A stretch of 64,000 nt of DNA from Mycobacterium sp. DL440 (GCF_011745145.1 NZ_CP050191.1:4233327-4297326); one strand, 5' to 3'; shown: positions 8,055 to 17,169, numbered from the stretch's first letter. The notes: generated from the letters alone by a model not told the origin. A program made the numbers and translations.

Positions 8055-9422
8055 TCATACTTTGTCTGGCTCGGACTCTTCCTGCGGCACACGGGCAGTC
8101 GTGCTCACCCGGTAGCGCACGAATGCCGGGACCGCGAGCGCGGCGATCACCACGCCGACGACCACCAGCGCGCCGCCGCCAGCCGCGGCGACCGTCGTGC
8201 CCACCGCCGCCGCTGCCGCGCCGTGCAACGTGTCGGCCAGTCGCGGGCCACCGGCCACCACCACCGTGAACACGCCCTGCAGCCGGCCGCGCAGCTCATC
8301 GGAGGCCGCCTGCTGCAGGATCGTCGACCGGAAAGCGGCCGACACCATATCGGCCGCGCCACCAACAGCCAAGAACGCCAAGGCAATCCACAACACCAGC
8401 CCGGCGGTGCCGCCGGCTGCCCCACCTGCGATACCGAACCCGACCATCGCCACGCCCCACACCACGATGGCCAGCACCACGGCCAGCCCCTGCCTGCGGA
8501 TCCGCGGCAGCCAGCCCGAGAAGACGCCGCCGGCCACCGCGCCCGCCGACATCGCCGCCGCCAGCAAGGCCATCGCCGTGCCACCCGATACCGGGCCGCC
8601 GAAACTCTCGTGCGCCATCTGCGGGAACAGCGCGCGCGGCATCCCGAAGATCATCGCCACCAGATCGACGACGAACGACATCAACACCACCCGGTTACCG
8701 GCCAGATAACGGAAGCCGTCCAGCACCGCCCCGAGGCCCCAGCGGGACGAACCCTCCTCGGTGCTCACCGGCGGCATCGGCGCCAGCCGGAACGTGGCCC
8801 AGATCGGTACCAGGCAGCAGACGGCGTCGATGAGGTAGAGCGTCGACAGATCCACCCAGTGCAACATCACCCCGGCCAGCAGGGGTCCGACGATCGCCCC
8901 GAACTGGAAGACCGTCATGTTCAGCGCATTCGCCGCGGGCAATTGGTCACCGGGAATCATGCGCGGAATGGCCGCCGACCGGGTCGGGCTGTTGATCGCG
9001 AAGAACGCCTGCTGCACCGACAGCAGGCACAGCACCACCCACACGTTGTTGAGCGACAGCGCGGCCTGAAGCCACAGCAGCACCGAGGCTCCGGCAAGCC
9101 CGATCGAGGCGATGATCAACAGCAGCCTGCGGTCCATCGCGTCGGCCCAGGCGCCACCCCACAGGCCGAAGACCACCAGCGGAACGAGCGCGAACAGACC
9201 GGACAATCCGACATAGGCCGAGTTCTCGGTGAGCACGTACAGCTGCACCGGCACCGCGAAGATGGTCAGGTTGGCGCCGATGACCGTGGGGATCCCGGCC
9301 ACCCACAGCCGCCGGAAATCCGGGGTGCGCAGCGGTGTGGTGTCGGCGAAAAACCTGCGCACTAGGCCGGGACGAGCGAAGCGACGGGGAATGTCATGGT
9401 TGCAGGCGTTCCGCTTGATCAC
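8055..9422 (-). CDS. MFS transporter, EntS-like (MFS_3)
   Basis: A 12-segment transporter of 455 residues (435 if it starts at GTG 9362). After a short cytosolic lead, [20 protein letters not shown] opens the first helix in the manner of the EntS/MFS_3 group. [12 protein letters not shown] is the family's intracellular loop, and [22 protein letters not shown] is another conserved loop. The ATG overlaps the end of pdxH by 29 bp, which suggests coupling; the GTG at 9362 would leave a 31-bp gap. The substrate is unknown; relatives export siderophores, macrolides or other drugs. The tetR gene downstream may control it. Confidence 0.82.
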   Translation of the reverse strand: MIKRNACNHDIPRRFARPGLVRRFFADTTPLRTPDFRRLWVAGIPTVIGANLTIFAVPVQLYVLTENSAYVGLSGLFALVPLVVFGLWGGAWADAMDRRLLLIIASIGLAGASVLLWLQAALSLNNVWVVLCLLSVQQAFFAINSPTRSAAIPRMIPGDQLPAANALNMTVFQFGAIVGPLLAGVMLHWVDLSTLYLIDAVCCLVPIWATFRLAPMPPVSTEEGSSRWGLGAVLDGFRYLAGNRVVLMSFVVDLVAMIFGMPRALFPQMAHESFGGPVSGGTAMALLAAAMSAGAVAGGVFSGWLPRIRRQGLAVVLAIVVWGVAMVGFGIAGGAAGGTAGLVLWIALAFLAVGGAADMVSAAFRSTILQQAASDELRGRLQGVFTVVVAGGPRLADTLHGAAAAAVGTTVAAAGGGALVVVGVVIAALAVPAFVRYRVSTTARVPQEESEPDKV

Positions 9423-10083
9423 CGGTCACGCGAATTCGGTTGTGTACCCGGTTCTCCCGGCCCTGCCAGAACTCCACGCTCTCGGGCGCGATCAGGTAGC
9501 CACCCCAGTTCGGCGGTACCGGAACCGTTTCGAGATCGGCGAACCGCGCGGTCACCTCGGCGAGCTGGTCCAGCAAGGCCGGACGCGACGCGATCGGACT
9601 CGACTGCTGCGACGCCCAGGCACCCAGCTGAGAACCCCGGGGACGCTTGGACCAATACTCCTCCGTGGCCTCACGGCTCACCTTGGTCACCGGACCGTGC
9701 ACATGGACCTGGCGGCCCAGCTGGTACCAGGGGAATGTCGCCGACGCGTACGGATGCGCGGCCAGCTGTGTCCCCTTGGCGGAGTCATAGTTCGTGTAGA
9801 ACGTGATGCCCGTCTCGTCCATGCTCTTGCACAACACCGTTCGGGTGACAGGTCTTCCCTCATCGTCGGTGGTGGCCACCACCATGGCATTGGCCTCGGC
9901 CACCCCGGCGCGGTACGCGTCGGCCAGCCAGGCCCGCAACAACGTCAGCCAACCGGTGGCCGGATCCTCGCCGAGCCAGTCGACGTCCAGATCGCCGCAG
10001 CCGTCCTTCTCCACGTAATCCGCACGCATGGCAGCCAGGTCGTGCTGGTCGTGTTCAGGGGCTTTTCCTGAGGGTATCGCCAC
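9394..10083 (-). CDS. pdxH: Pyridoxamine 5'-phosphate oxidase
   Basis: PdxH oxidises pyridoxine or pyridoxamine 5'-phosphate to pyridoxal 5'-phosphate with FMN and O2. The 229 residues show the FMN-binding block [20 protein letters not shown] (about 81-100), [20 protein letters not shown], the [14 protein letters not shown] signature and the C-terminal dimerisation motif [18 protein letters not shown]. Length and motifs are complete. It is divergent from citA with 41 bp between starts. The MFS gene overlaps its 3' end. Confidence 0.93.
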   Translation of the reverse strand: MAIPSGKAPEHDQHDLAAMRADYVEKDGCGDLDVDWLGEDPATGWLTLLRAWLADAYRAGVAEANAMVVATTDDEGRPVTRTVLCKSMDETGITFYTNYDSAKGTQLAAHPYASATFPWYQLGRQVHVHGPVTKVSREATEEYWSKRPRGSQLGAWASQQSSPIASRPALLDQLAEVTARFADLETVPVPPNWGGYLIAPESVEFWQGRENRVHNRIRVTGDQAERLQP

Positions 10084-10124
10084 CGCGGTAACGCTACGCC
10101 TGGACTTGGTGCAACAATCTGGCC

Positions 10125-11243
10125 ATGCCAGCTGTACCGGAAGACTTCGTTGCCGGCCTCGAAGGCGTCGTAGCCTTCACCACCGAGATCGCTGAACCGG
10201 ACAAGGACGGCGGCGCGCTGCGCTACCGGGGCGTGGACATCGAGGAACTCGTGGACCGCCGGGTCACCTTCGGCGACGTGTGGGGACTGCTGGTCGACGG
10301 CAGTTTCGGCACGGGCCTTCCCCCGGCCGAGCCGTTCCCGCTGCCCATTCACAGCGGCGACGTCCGCGTCGACGTCCAGGCGGGGCTGGCGATGCTGGCA
10401 CCCATCTGGGGCTACGCGCCGCTGCTGGACATCGAGGACACCACTGCGCGTGACCAGTTGGCCCGGGCCTCGGTGATGGCGCTGTCCTACGTCGCCCAGT
10501 CCGCCCGCGGCATCTACCAACCTGCGGTGCCGCAACGCCGGATCGACGAATGTGACACGGTCACATCTCGTTTCATGACGCGCTGGCAGGGCGACCCGGA
10601 CCCCAAGCACGTCGAGGCGATCGACGCCTACTGGGTCACCGCCGCCGAGCACGGGATGAACGCCTCGACCTTCACCGCCCGGGTGATCGCCTCCACCGGC
10701 GCCGATGTCGCGGCCGCCCTGTCGGGCGCGGTGGGCGCGATGAGCGGGCCGCTGCACGGCGGCGCCCCGGCCCGGGTGCTGCCGATGATCGAAGAGGTCG
10801 AGAAGTCCGGCGATGCCCGTGCAGTGGTGAAATCCATCTTGGATCGCGGCGACAAGCTGATGGGCTTCGGGCACCGTGTCTACCGGGCCGAGGATCCGCG
10901 GGCCCGGGTGTTGCGGGCCACCGCCAAACGCCTTGAGGCACCCCGCTACGAGGTGGCCGCGGCCCTGGAGCAGGCCGCACTGGCCGAGCTTCGGGAGCGC
11001 CGCCCGGACCGGGCCATCGAGACCAACGTCGAGTTCTGGGCGGCGGTAATCCTGGACTTCGCCCAGGTGCCCGCCTCGATGATGCCCGCGATGTTCACCT
11101 GTGGGCGGACCGCGGGCTGGTGCGCGCACATCATGGAACAGAAACGGCTCGGCAAGCTGGTGCGCCCGGCCGCCATCTACGTCGGCCCCGAACCGCGCAG
11201 CGTCCAGTCGGTCGTCGGATGGGACAAGATCGCCACGTCATGA
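10125..11243 (+). CDS. citA: Citrate synthase 2 (CitA)
   Basis: A 372-residue short-form citrate/2-methylcitrate synthase, homologous to Rv0889c. Catalytic histidines are in GPLHGGAP (H211) and [14 protein letters not shown] (H250). The position of the usual catalytic Asp is occupied by Glu in TNVEFWAA (E303), unlike GltA2 in this window (NVDYYTG); I believe this is shared by CitA orthologues. It may act in citrate or methylcitrate formation, and the isoform split with gltA2 is known in mycobacteria. Its stop overlaps the ATG of a small downstream gene. Confidence 0.92.
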   Translation: MPAVPEDFVAGLEGVVAFTTEIAEPDKDGGALRYRGVDIEELVDRRVTFGDVWGLLVDGSFGTGLPPAEPFPLPIHSGDVRVDVQAGLAMLAPIWGYAPLLDIEDTTARDQLARASVMALSYVAQSARGIYQPAVPQRRIDECDTVTSRFMTRWQGDPDPKHVEAIDAYWVTAAEHGMNASTFTARVIASTGADVAAALSGAVGAMSGPLHGGAPARVLPMIEEVEKSGDARAVVKSILDRGDKLMGFGHRVYRAEDPRARVLRATAKRLEAPRYEVAAALEQAALAELRERRPDRAIETNVEFWAAVILDFAQVPASMMPAMFTCGRTAGWCAHIMEQKRLGKLVRPAAIYVGPEPRSVQSVVGWDKIATS

Positions 11244-11428
11244 GCGGTGCTCGCGACGAATTCGCGTCGGCGGCACACGCTTTCGCCCGGCTGGTGCAGG
11301 ACCCGGCGTCGATGGCCGATCTGGCCGGACGCGACCTTGGCTCCGACCCGGCCGCCGCGGTGGATGCGCTGGTCAGCCGGGCCCTGACCGGACGGGCTGA
11401 CCTGCCGCGGGGATTCTCGGTCACCTAG
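11240..11428 (+). CDS. Small conserved-looking ORF coupled to citA
   Basis: This 62-residue frame starts [20 protein letters not shown] and ends LPRGFSVT. Its ATG overlaps the citA TGA (ATGA), the arrangement used for translational coupling throughout this window. The sequence is a plausible amphipathic helix (residues 4-20) followed by an Asp/Ala-rich stretch; it has no cysteine, signal peptide or membrane segment. I do not recognise a family. Coupling and ordinary codon usage make it a likely real gene, but the short length leaves room for chance. Confidence 0.5.
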   Translation: MSGARDEFASAAHAFARLVQDPASMADLAGRDLGSDPAAAVDALVSRALTGRADLPRGFSVT

Positions 11429-11527
11429 TTGTCAGACTCCGGTGGTTGCATGGGATGGGTACGCCGATGAGATCCGCCCGCCGCGCGGGTCTGCATTGAA
11501 TCCGCTCACCAACACCAGGAGAAGATC

Positions 11528-11983
11528 ATGGCGATCGAAGTAACCCCCGCAGTACTGCCGCATCTGGTTGTCGACGACGCTGCCGCGGCAATCGACTTCT
11601 ACGTCAAGGCATTCGGTGCCACCGAGTTGGGCCGCGTGCCCGGGCCCGACGGCCGCAGACTCATTCACGCCGCACTGACCATCAACGGGTCCACGGTCAT
11701 GCTCAACGACGACTTTCCTGAGTACAACGACGGCAAGTCGACGACGCCCAAGGCCCTGGGCGGCACCCCGGTCACCATCCACCTCACCGTGACCGATGTC
11801 GAGGCCAGTTTCGCCAAGGCGGTCGACGCCGGCGCAGAGGTCGTCATGCCGCTGGAGGACCAGTTCTGGGGCGACCGCTACGGCATGGTGCGCGATCCGT
11901 TCGGCCACCAGTGGTCACTCGGGCAGCCGGTGCGCGAGGTCAGCCCGGACGAGATCGCACAGGCCATGCAGTCAGGGCAATAG
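11528..11983 (+). CDS. VOC/glyoxalase-family protein (PhnB-like, Rv0887c homologue)
   Basis: The 151-residue protein has two babab half-modules of the vicinal-oxygen-chelate fold. LPHLVVDDAAAAIDFYVKAF (11-30) starts the first, with HAALTINGSTVMLNDDFPEY; THLTV-like HLTVTDVEASFAKAVDAGAE and DRYGMVRDPFGHQWSLGQP form the second. This pattern fits the PhnB/YdcE group, whose members include antibiotic-binding and glyoxalase-like proteins. The precise substrate is unknown. AGGAGAAG precedes the ATG. It lies 57 bp upstream of the ECF transporter operon and may share its transcript. Confidence 0.88.
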   Translation: MAIEVTPAVLPHLVVDDAAAAIDFYVKAFGATELGRVPGPDGRRLIHAALTINGSTVMLNDDFPEYNDGKSTTPKALGGTPVTIHLTVTDVEASFAKAVDAGAEVVMPLEDQFWGDRYGMVRDPFGHQWSLGQPVREVSPDEIAQAMQSGQ

Positions 11984-12016
11984 CCCGCTCCGCCGCCATC
12001 CCCCAGAGTCCATACT

Positions 12017-12039
12017 GATCTCCTGCCACGAAGGAGATC
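12017..12039 (+). promoter_or_regulatory. Hairpin that masks the Shine-Dalgarno of the ECF S-component gene
   Basis: GATCTCCT (12017-12024) and AGGAGATC (12032-12039) are perfect 8-bp inverted arms around the 7-nt loop GCCACGA. The right arm is the Shine-Dalgarno of the gene starting at 12041. In RNA the hairpin would hide the ribosome site, giving a switchable or thermosensitive translational control. It is too small to be a TPP riboswitch, and no thi-box was seen in the 57-bp gap. Confidence 0.5.
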
Positions 12040-12040
12040 G

Positions 12041-12658
12041 ATGAACACCCAGCCCACCGACACCACGCCGGCTGCCCGCGCGCTGCGCTGGCGGGTGGTG
12101 GACATCGTCGTCGCCAGCGTCCTCGCGACGGCGGCCGGGCTGGTGTTCGTCGTGTGGAATATCGCGTCCAACCCGATCAGCGCACCGTTGACGGCGGTGC
12201 TTCCTGGGCTGCAGGCGTTGCTCGCCGGCGGATGGCTGTTCGCCGGCGTGCTCACCGCCCTGGTGATCCGCAAGCCCGGCGCCGCCCTGTACGGCGAGCT
12301 CGTCGCGGCCACGGTGTCGGCGCTGGTCGGCAACCAGTGGGGCGTGCTCACCCTCGAATCCGGACTGGTGCAGGGGCTCGGCGCGGAACTGGTCTTCGCG
12401 GTGTTCCTCTACCGCCGCTGGGGATTGCCGGTCGCGCTGGTCGCGGGCGCCGTCGCCGGGCTGGCCCTGGCGATCAACGACCTCATCCTCTGGTATCCCG
12501 GTTCGGCCAACACGTTCGCAACGATCTACACGGTTTCGGCGATCGTCTCCGGCGCGCTCGTCGCCGGGCTCCTGTCCTGGTTCGCGGTCAGGGGTCTGGC
12601 GAAGACCGGGGCGCTGAGCCGGTTCGCCTCGGGGCGGATCGGCCCCGACGCTCGATGA
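12041..12658 (+). CDS. ykoE: ECF transporter S component, YkoE type
   Basis: This 205-residue membrane protein has about six helices and the YkoE signature near its start (LRWRVVDIVVASVLATAAGL, residues 16-35) with WNIASNPI after it. YkoE proteins are the substrate-binding subunits of ECF transporters for thiamine or its hydroxymethylpyrimidine precursor. Downstream genes supply the fused ATPase and the T subunit, each joined by an ATGA overlap, so all three are made together. Thiamine-related uptake is inferred from the family. The Shine-Dalgarno lies in a perfect hairpin. Confidence 0.85.
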   Translation: MNTQPTDTTPAARALRWRVVDIVVASVLATAAGLVFVVWNIASNPISAPLTAVLPGLQALLAGGWLFAGVLTALVIRKPGAALYGELVAATVSALVGNQWGVLTLESGLVQGLGAELVFAVFLYRRWGLPVALVAGAVAGLALAINDLILWYPGSANTFATIYTVSAIVSGALVAGLLSWFAVRGLAKTGALSRFASGRIGPDAR

Positions 12659-14139
12659 GCTCACCGCACGGCGCCGGTGCCACCGTCACCGCGCACACCT
12701 GGGGTTGGTGCCATGCCGGACGCGCCGCCTGGGCCGTGCGGGACCTCGATCTGCGGATCGAGCCCGGCGAGCGGGTGTTGCTGTTGGGGCCGTCCGGAGC
12801 AGGGAAATCGACTCTGCTGCACGGTATCGCGGGATTGCTCGGCGGTGCCGAAGAGGGCAAGCAGGCCGGCCTTCTCCGGGTCGACGGCGCTGCGCCGGGC
12901 GAACAACGTCACCGGATCGGCATGGTGCTGCAGGATCCCGACGCCCAGGTGATCCTGTCCCGGGTCGGCGACGACGTCGCCTTCGGCATGGAGAACTTCG
13001 GCGTCCCGCGCGAACAGATCTGGCCCCGGGTCCGAGCGGCCCTCGACGCCGTCGGGCTGAATCTGGGTCTGTCCCAATCCACTTCGGAGCTGTCCGGCGG
13101 ACAGAAGCAGCGTCTCGCACTGGCCGGGGTGATCGCGATGGATCCCGGGCTCATCCTGCTCGACGAACCGACGGCCAACCTCGACCCCGTTGGTGTCCTC
13201 GAAGTGCGGGACGCGGTTGCCGCTTCGGCCGCACGGACCGGCGCGACGCTCATCGTCATCGAGCACCGCACCGAGGTGTGGATGCCCGTCATCGACCGCG
13301 TCGTCGTGCTCGGCGCCGACGGCCACGTGATCGCCGACGGAGCCTGCGACCAGACGATCTCGCGCAACCACGACTACCTGGTCCGATCGGGTGTCTGGGT
13401 ACCCGACACCCCGCTACCCGAGATCACCCGACACCGGTCCGGAACACGCGAAACATTGCTGCACGCTGCGGATCTCGCACTGGCCCACCCTGGTGATCCC
13501 CCGATGCAGGTCGGGTTGAATTTCGAGATCGACGCCGGCCAGACCACGGTGATCACCGGCCCGAACGGAGCCGGCAAGTCGACGCTGGCACTCACCTTGG
13601 GCGGCCTGTTGCCGGTGCCGGCCGGACGTCTTGAGGCACACCCCGGCTTCGCGCCCTCCCCGTCCCGTCGCAATCCCGTCAAATGGCGGTCCAAAGAACT
13701 GCTCACCCGACTCGGCAGTGTGTTCCAGGATCCTGAACACCAGTTCCTCGCCGCGACGGTGCGCGACGAACTCTCGTTGGGCCCCAAGGCGATCAAGCTA
13801 AGCACCGCCGAAACCAACACCCGCACTGACGAACTCCTCGAACGCCTGCACCTGGCACACCTCGCCGCGGTGAACCCCTACACCCTCTCCGGTGGAGAGA
13901 AGCGCCGACTGTCGGTGGCCACGATGCTGGCAACCGCGCCCAAAGTGATCATCCTCGACGAGCCGACGTTCGGCCAGGACCGGCGCACGTGGGAAGAGTT
14001 GACCAGGTTGCTGGCCGAAATCGCCGACGGCGGTACGGCCGTCGTCGCTGCCACCCACGATCTCGACTTCGCCGGCCTGCTCGCCGACGCCCGGATCGTG
14101 TTGCCCGACTGGGAGCCCACCACAGAGACGCGCCCATGA
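12655..14139 (+). CDS. ykoD: ECF transporter duplicated ATPase, YkoD type
   Basis: A 494-residue fusion of two ABC ATPase domains. The first has Walker A GPSGAGKST (about 43-51), signature LSGGQKQRLALAG and Walker B LILLDEPTANLDP. The second has GPNGAGKST (about 302-310), signature LSGGEKRRLSVAT and Walker B VIILDEPTFGQD. It energises vitamin uptake by the ECF module. The ATG overlaps the stop of the S-component gene, and its own stop overlaps the T-component ATG. An in-frame opening extends far upstream but runs through the S gene, so the ATGA start is used. Confidence 0.92.
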   Translation: MSSPHGAGATVTAHTWGWCHAGRAAWAVRDLDLRIEPGERVLLLGPSGAGKSTLLHGIAGLLGGAEEGKQAGLLRVDGAAPGEQRHRIGMVLQDPDAQVILSRVGDDVAFGMENFGVPREQIWPRVRAALDAVGLNLGLSQSTSELSGGQKQRLALAGVIAMDPGLILLDEPTANLDPVGVLEVRDAVAASAARTGATLIVIEHRTEVWMPVIDRVVVLGADGHVIADGACDQTISRNHDYLVRSGVWVPDTPLPEITRHRSGTRETLLHAADLALAHPGDPPMQVGLNFEIDAGQTTVITGPNGAGKSTLALTLGGLLPVPAGRLEAHPGFAPSPSRRNPVKWRSKELLTRLGSVFQDPEHQFLAATVRDELSLGPKAIKLSTAETNTRTDELLERLHLAHLAAVNPYTLSGGEKRRLSVATMLATAPKVIILDEPTFGQDRRTWEELTRLLAEIADGGTAVVAATHDLDFAGLLADARIVLPDWEPTTETRP

Positions 14140-14891
14140 CCGCGCGCCCGATCAACCCGGTCGCGCGACTGCTCACCGCCCTGATCATCGCGGGTGCCCT
14201 GGTGCTGTCGGTCGACTGGGTGTCGGCGCTGACCGCGCTGGTCGGTGAGATCGTGCTGTTCGCCGCGATCGGGGTGAAACTGCGTGCGGCGCTGACCCGG
14301 GGCGCGGTGGTCGCCCTCGCGGCCACGCTCACCGCGATCACCATCCTGCTCTACGGGCAGGCGAGCGGAACGGTGTATTGGCATTTCCTCCTCGTCACGA
14401 TCAGTGACGGATCCATCGCCCTGGCGGCCGCCACCTTCCTTCGGGTCCTGGCCATCGCGCTGCCGTCGGTCATCCTGTTCATCGGCGTGGAATCGACCGA
14501 ATTGGCAGATGGTTTGGGGCAGGTGCTACGGCTGCCGGCCCGGTTCGTGCTCGGTGCCCTGGCCGGCCTGCGTCTGGTCGGGCTGCTCGGACAGGACTGG
14601 CAGTACCTCGGTTACGCCCGGCGCGCCCGCGGCGTGGCCGACCATGCCAGGGTGCGCCGGGTCGCCGGGCAGACGTTCGCCCTGCTGGTATTCGCCGTGC
14701 GGCGCGGGTCGAAGCTTGCCACTGCGATGGAGGCCCGCGGGTTCGGCGCCTACCCCACCCGGACCTGGGCCCGCCCGTCGCCATTCGGGACCCGCGAATT
14801 CGCCCTGATCGCGGCGGGATTCGTCATCGCAGCAGCCGCCATCGCCGTGTCGGTGGCCTCCGGAGCCTGGAACTTCATTGGCACTCGATGA
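14136..14891 (+). CDS. ykoC: ECF transporter T component, YkoC type
   Basis: The 251-residue protein has several membrane helices and the two short Ala-Arg-Gly motifs of EcfT coupling helices: ARRARG (within YLGYARRARGVADHA) and MEARGFGAYPTRTW. These dock into the ATPase subunits. Together with the S and A genes just upstream it forms a complete group-I-like ECF transporter. The ATG overlaps the ATPase stop (ATGA). Its last codons overlap the TTG start of the following kinase gene by 14 bp, extending the operon. Confidence 0.9.
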   Translation: MTARPINPVARLLTALIIAGALVLSVDWVSALTALVGEIVLFAAIGVKLRAALTRGAVVALAATLTAITILLYGQASGTVYWHFLLVTISDGSIALAAATFLRVLAIALPSVILFIGVESTELADGLGQVLRLPARFVLGALAGLRLVGLLGQDWQYLGYARRARGVADHARVRRVAGQTFALLVFAVRRGSKLATAMEARGFGAYPTRTWARPSPFGTREFALIAAGFVIAAAAIAVSVASGAWNFIGTR

Positions 14892-15429
14892 CATTCTGGG
14901 CCGCCTCGGACCCACGGCGACGACCGTGCTGATCGACGGCCGTTCCGGGTCGGGCAAGTCGACGCTGGCGGTTCAGCTGCACGAATGCTGGACCGACAGC
15001 GTCGTGGTCCGTCTCGACGACATCTACCCGGGTTGGGACGGATTGTCTTGGGCCGCAGAACATGTGCGGCAATCACTGCTCGAGCCGCGGGCAGCCGGGC
15101 ACACCGGGCGCTGGCGGCAATGGGACTGGGTAGCGGCTGCGCCCAGCGGCTGGCACACCGTCGAACCCGGACAACGTCTCATCGTCGAGGGCATCGGCGC
15201 GCTCACCTCGGCCACCCGGGCGCTGGCCGATCTCGGCATCTGGGTCGACGCCGACGACACCGAGCGCAAGCGTCGCGCACTGGAACGCGACGGCGAGACC
15301 TACCGGCCGCACTGGGACCGGTGGGCCGCCCAGGAGGAAGAGTTCATCGCGCGGTTCCGGCCCAGGGCGTACGCCGATCTGATCGCGGTGCTGACGGTAT
15401 ACGGATTCGAGTTCACCGCTCCCGGTTAG
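14878..15429 (+). CDS. Small P-loop kinase-like ATP-binding protein
   Basis: A 183-residue nucleoside-kinase-fold protein. It has a perfect Walker A (LIDGRSGSGKSTLA, about 18-31), an Asp-rich strand LDDIYPGWDGL like that of uridine kinases, and an Arg-rich lid region (ERKRRALERDGETYRPHWDR). The substrate is not known. It sits inside a vitamin-uptake block, after the thiamine-type ECF genes and before PnuC/NadR, so phosphorylation of an imported vitamin precursor is possible but unproven. I use the TTG at 14878, which overlaps the previous gene; a GTG at 14926 would cut into the fold. The length is typical for this actinobacterial group. Confidence 0.8.
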   Translation: MALDDILGRLGPTATTVLIDGRSGSGKSTLAVQLHECWTDSVVVRLDDIYPGWDGLSWAAEHVRQSLLEPRAAGHTGRWRQWDWVAAAPSGWHTVEPGQRLIVEGIGALTSATRALADLGIWVDADDTERKRRALERDGETYRPHWDRWAAQEEEFIARFRPRAYADLIAVLTVYGFEFTAPG

Positions 15430-15460
15430 GGTCAACGCGAAGCGATCGGAGGGAGGGTCG

Positions 15461-16084
15461 ATGCTGGACTGGCTGGCGCAGCTCGTGCAGCCGCTCACCA
15501 CCACACTGTTCGTCCTGGGCGGTGACGCGGTGAGTTGGGCCGAGCTGCTGGGCTTCGTCACCGGCGGGCTGTGCGTGGCACTGACCGTGCGGCGGCACAT
15601 CGCCAACTTCCCGGTGGGAATCGCCAACTGCCTGTTCTTCCTGGTGCTGTTCGCCTCGGCCCGGCTGTGGGCCGACGCCGGCCTTCAGATTCTCTACATC
15701 GCACTGGGTTTCGCCGGGTGGTGGCAGTGGCGGTACGGCAACGCCGGCCGCACCCCGCTGGTGGTCACCCGGGCGCGCCCGGACCAAATCGGTTGGTGTG
15801 TGGGCATTGTCGTCGCGGGGACAGCGCTGCTGACGGTCGTCCTGCGCGCCGCGCACGACGCGGCCCCGTTTCTCGATGCGCTCACCACGAGCCTGTCGTT
15901 GGTCGCGCAGTGGCTGCTGAACGGCAAGCACCTTCAAACCTGGTACTTCTGGATCGCGGCGGACTGCGTCTACATCCCGCTCTACCTGAGCCGCGATCTG
16001 AACCTGACCGCGGCAATCTACGTGGTGTTCCTGATGCTGTGCCTGTCGGGGCTGCAGTCCTGGCGGAAGGTGCGGGTGCCATGA
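15461..16084 (+). CDS. pnuC: Nicotinamide riboside transporter PnuC
   Basis: A 207-residue membrane protein with about seven helices. PnuC hallmarks include the ANFPVGIANCLFFLVLF and WQWRYG segments (the WxxW-type NR-binding region), and the C-terminal WYFWIAADCVYIPLYL helix. It carries nicotinamide riboside by facilitated diffusion, with uptake driven by phosphorylation inside the cell. Its stop overlaps the nadR ATG, a textbook pairing of transporter and NR kinase. GGAGGG precedes the ATG at 15461. Confidence 0.92.
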   Translation: MLDWLAQLVQPLTTTLFVLGGDAVSWAELLGFVTGGLCVALTVRRHIANFPVGIANCLFFLVLFASARLWADAGLQILYIALGFAGWWQWRYGNAGRTPLVVTRARPDQIGWCVGIVVAGTALLTVVLRAAHDAAPFLDALTTSLSLVAQWLLNGKHLQTWYFWIAADCVYIPLYLSRDLNLTAAIYVVFLMLCLSGLQSWRKVRVP

Positions 16085-17169
16085 GCGAGTTCGGTCACGG
16101 CCTGTTCATCGGCAAGTTCTATCCGCCCCATCGGGGACATCACGCCGCAATCACCGCCGCCGCGGACCGCTGCGACCGGGTGACCGTGCTGGTGATGGCG
16201 GCGGCCCCGGAGACCGTACCGCTGGCGGACCGGATGGCCTGGCTGCGCGATACCCACACCGCTCAGACCACCGTCACCGTTGCCGGAATCCCTTGCGATG
16301 CACCGCTGGACGTCACTGACCAACGTGTGTGGGCGGCGCAGGTGGCCGCCATGCGCGCTGGGCTGCGGGCGGCGGACTGCCCGGCCACCGTCGACGCGGT
16401 GTTCTGCGGCGACGACTACGGTGACGAGCTGGCACGCTGGTTCGACGCCGCGAGCGTGCGGATCACCCGGAGCCCCGTCAGCGCCTCGGCCGTCCGCCGC
16501 GACCTGGCCGACCGGTGGCCAGAACTGGCCCCGGCCACCCGCGCCGGGCTGACCACCCGGGTCGTCGTGTTGGGCGCGGAGTCGACGGGAACGACGGCGG
16601 TAACTGCGCGGCTCCAGCAGCACTATGCCGCGCGCGGCGGGGTCTGGGCCACGACCCGCAACGTCGAGGAATACGGCCGCGAATACACGGCACGACTCTG
16701 GGAACGCCAACCCGATCGGGCGATCGACGAATTAGTTTGGGATCACAGTGATTTCGATGCCATCGGGACCGAACAGAACCGCCGGGAGGAGGCTGCTGCC
16801 CGCGACGGTTCACCGATCCTGGTGTGTGACACCGACGCGTTCGCCACCGCGGTGTGGGAACGACGCTATCTCGGGACGGCCGCGCGCAGCGGTCAGCCGT
16901 GGACCCGGGTGCCGCACCGTGCGGTGTATCTGCTCACCGATCATGCCGAGGTGCCGTGGCACGACGACGGGTTGCGGGAGGGCGATCTGGACATCCGCGC
17001 GGCGATGACCGGTTGGTTCGCCGATGCGCTGACGGCCGCCGGGCACTCCTGGGTGCTGTTGACGGGCTCCCTGTCCGACCGCATCGAGGTGGCCCTACGA
17101 ACCGTCGACCCGCTGTTGGATCTTTCGATGCACTTCGGTGAGCCGTTGCACGGGCCCGGCTTCGAATAA
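16081..17169 (+). CDS. nadR: Bifunctional NadR: NMN adenylyltransferase / NR kinase
   Basis: The 362-residue protein has an N-terminal nucleotidyltransferase domain with GKFYPPHRGHH (11-21) and VSASAVRRDL near 134-142, and a C-terminal kinase domain from about residue 160. It should phosphorylate imported nicotinamide riboside and adenylate NMN to NAD, acting with PnuC. The kinase P-loop reads GAESTGTT (165-172): the invariant Walker A Lys is Thr171. The E. coli-type N-terminal HTH repressor domain is absent. The stop lies inside a terminator stem. Confidence 0.88.
   Translation: MSEFGHGLFIGKFYPPHRGHHAAITAAADRCDRVTVLVMAAAPETVPLADRMAWLRDTHTAQTTVTVAGIPCDAPLDVTDQRVWAAQVAAMRAGLRAADCPATVDAVFCGDDYGDELARWFDAASVRITRSPVSASAVRRDLADRWPELAPATRAGLTTRVVVLGAESTGTTAVTARLQQHYAARGGVWATTRNVEEYGREYTARLWERQPDRAIDELVWDHSDFDAIGTEQNRREEAAARDGSPILVCDTDAFATAVWERRYLGTAARSGQPWTRVPHRAVYLLTDHAEVPWHDDGLREGDLDIRAAMTGWFADALTAAGHSWVLLTGSLSDRIEVALRTVDPLLDLSMHFGEPLHGPGFE

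Noticed and set aside
11984..12040. TPP riboswitch before the YkoE-type gene
   Set aside because: The gap is only 57 bp and has no thi-box; only the small hairpin is present.
12154..12654. Long N-terminal extension of the ECF ATPase gene
   Set aside because: It is the S-component gene read in another frame; the ATGA start at 12655 fits the ABC domain.
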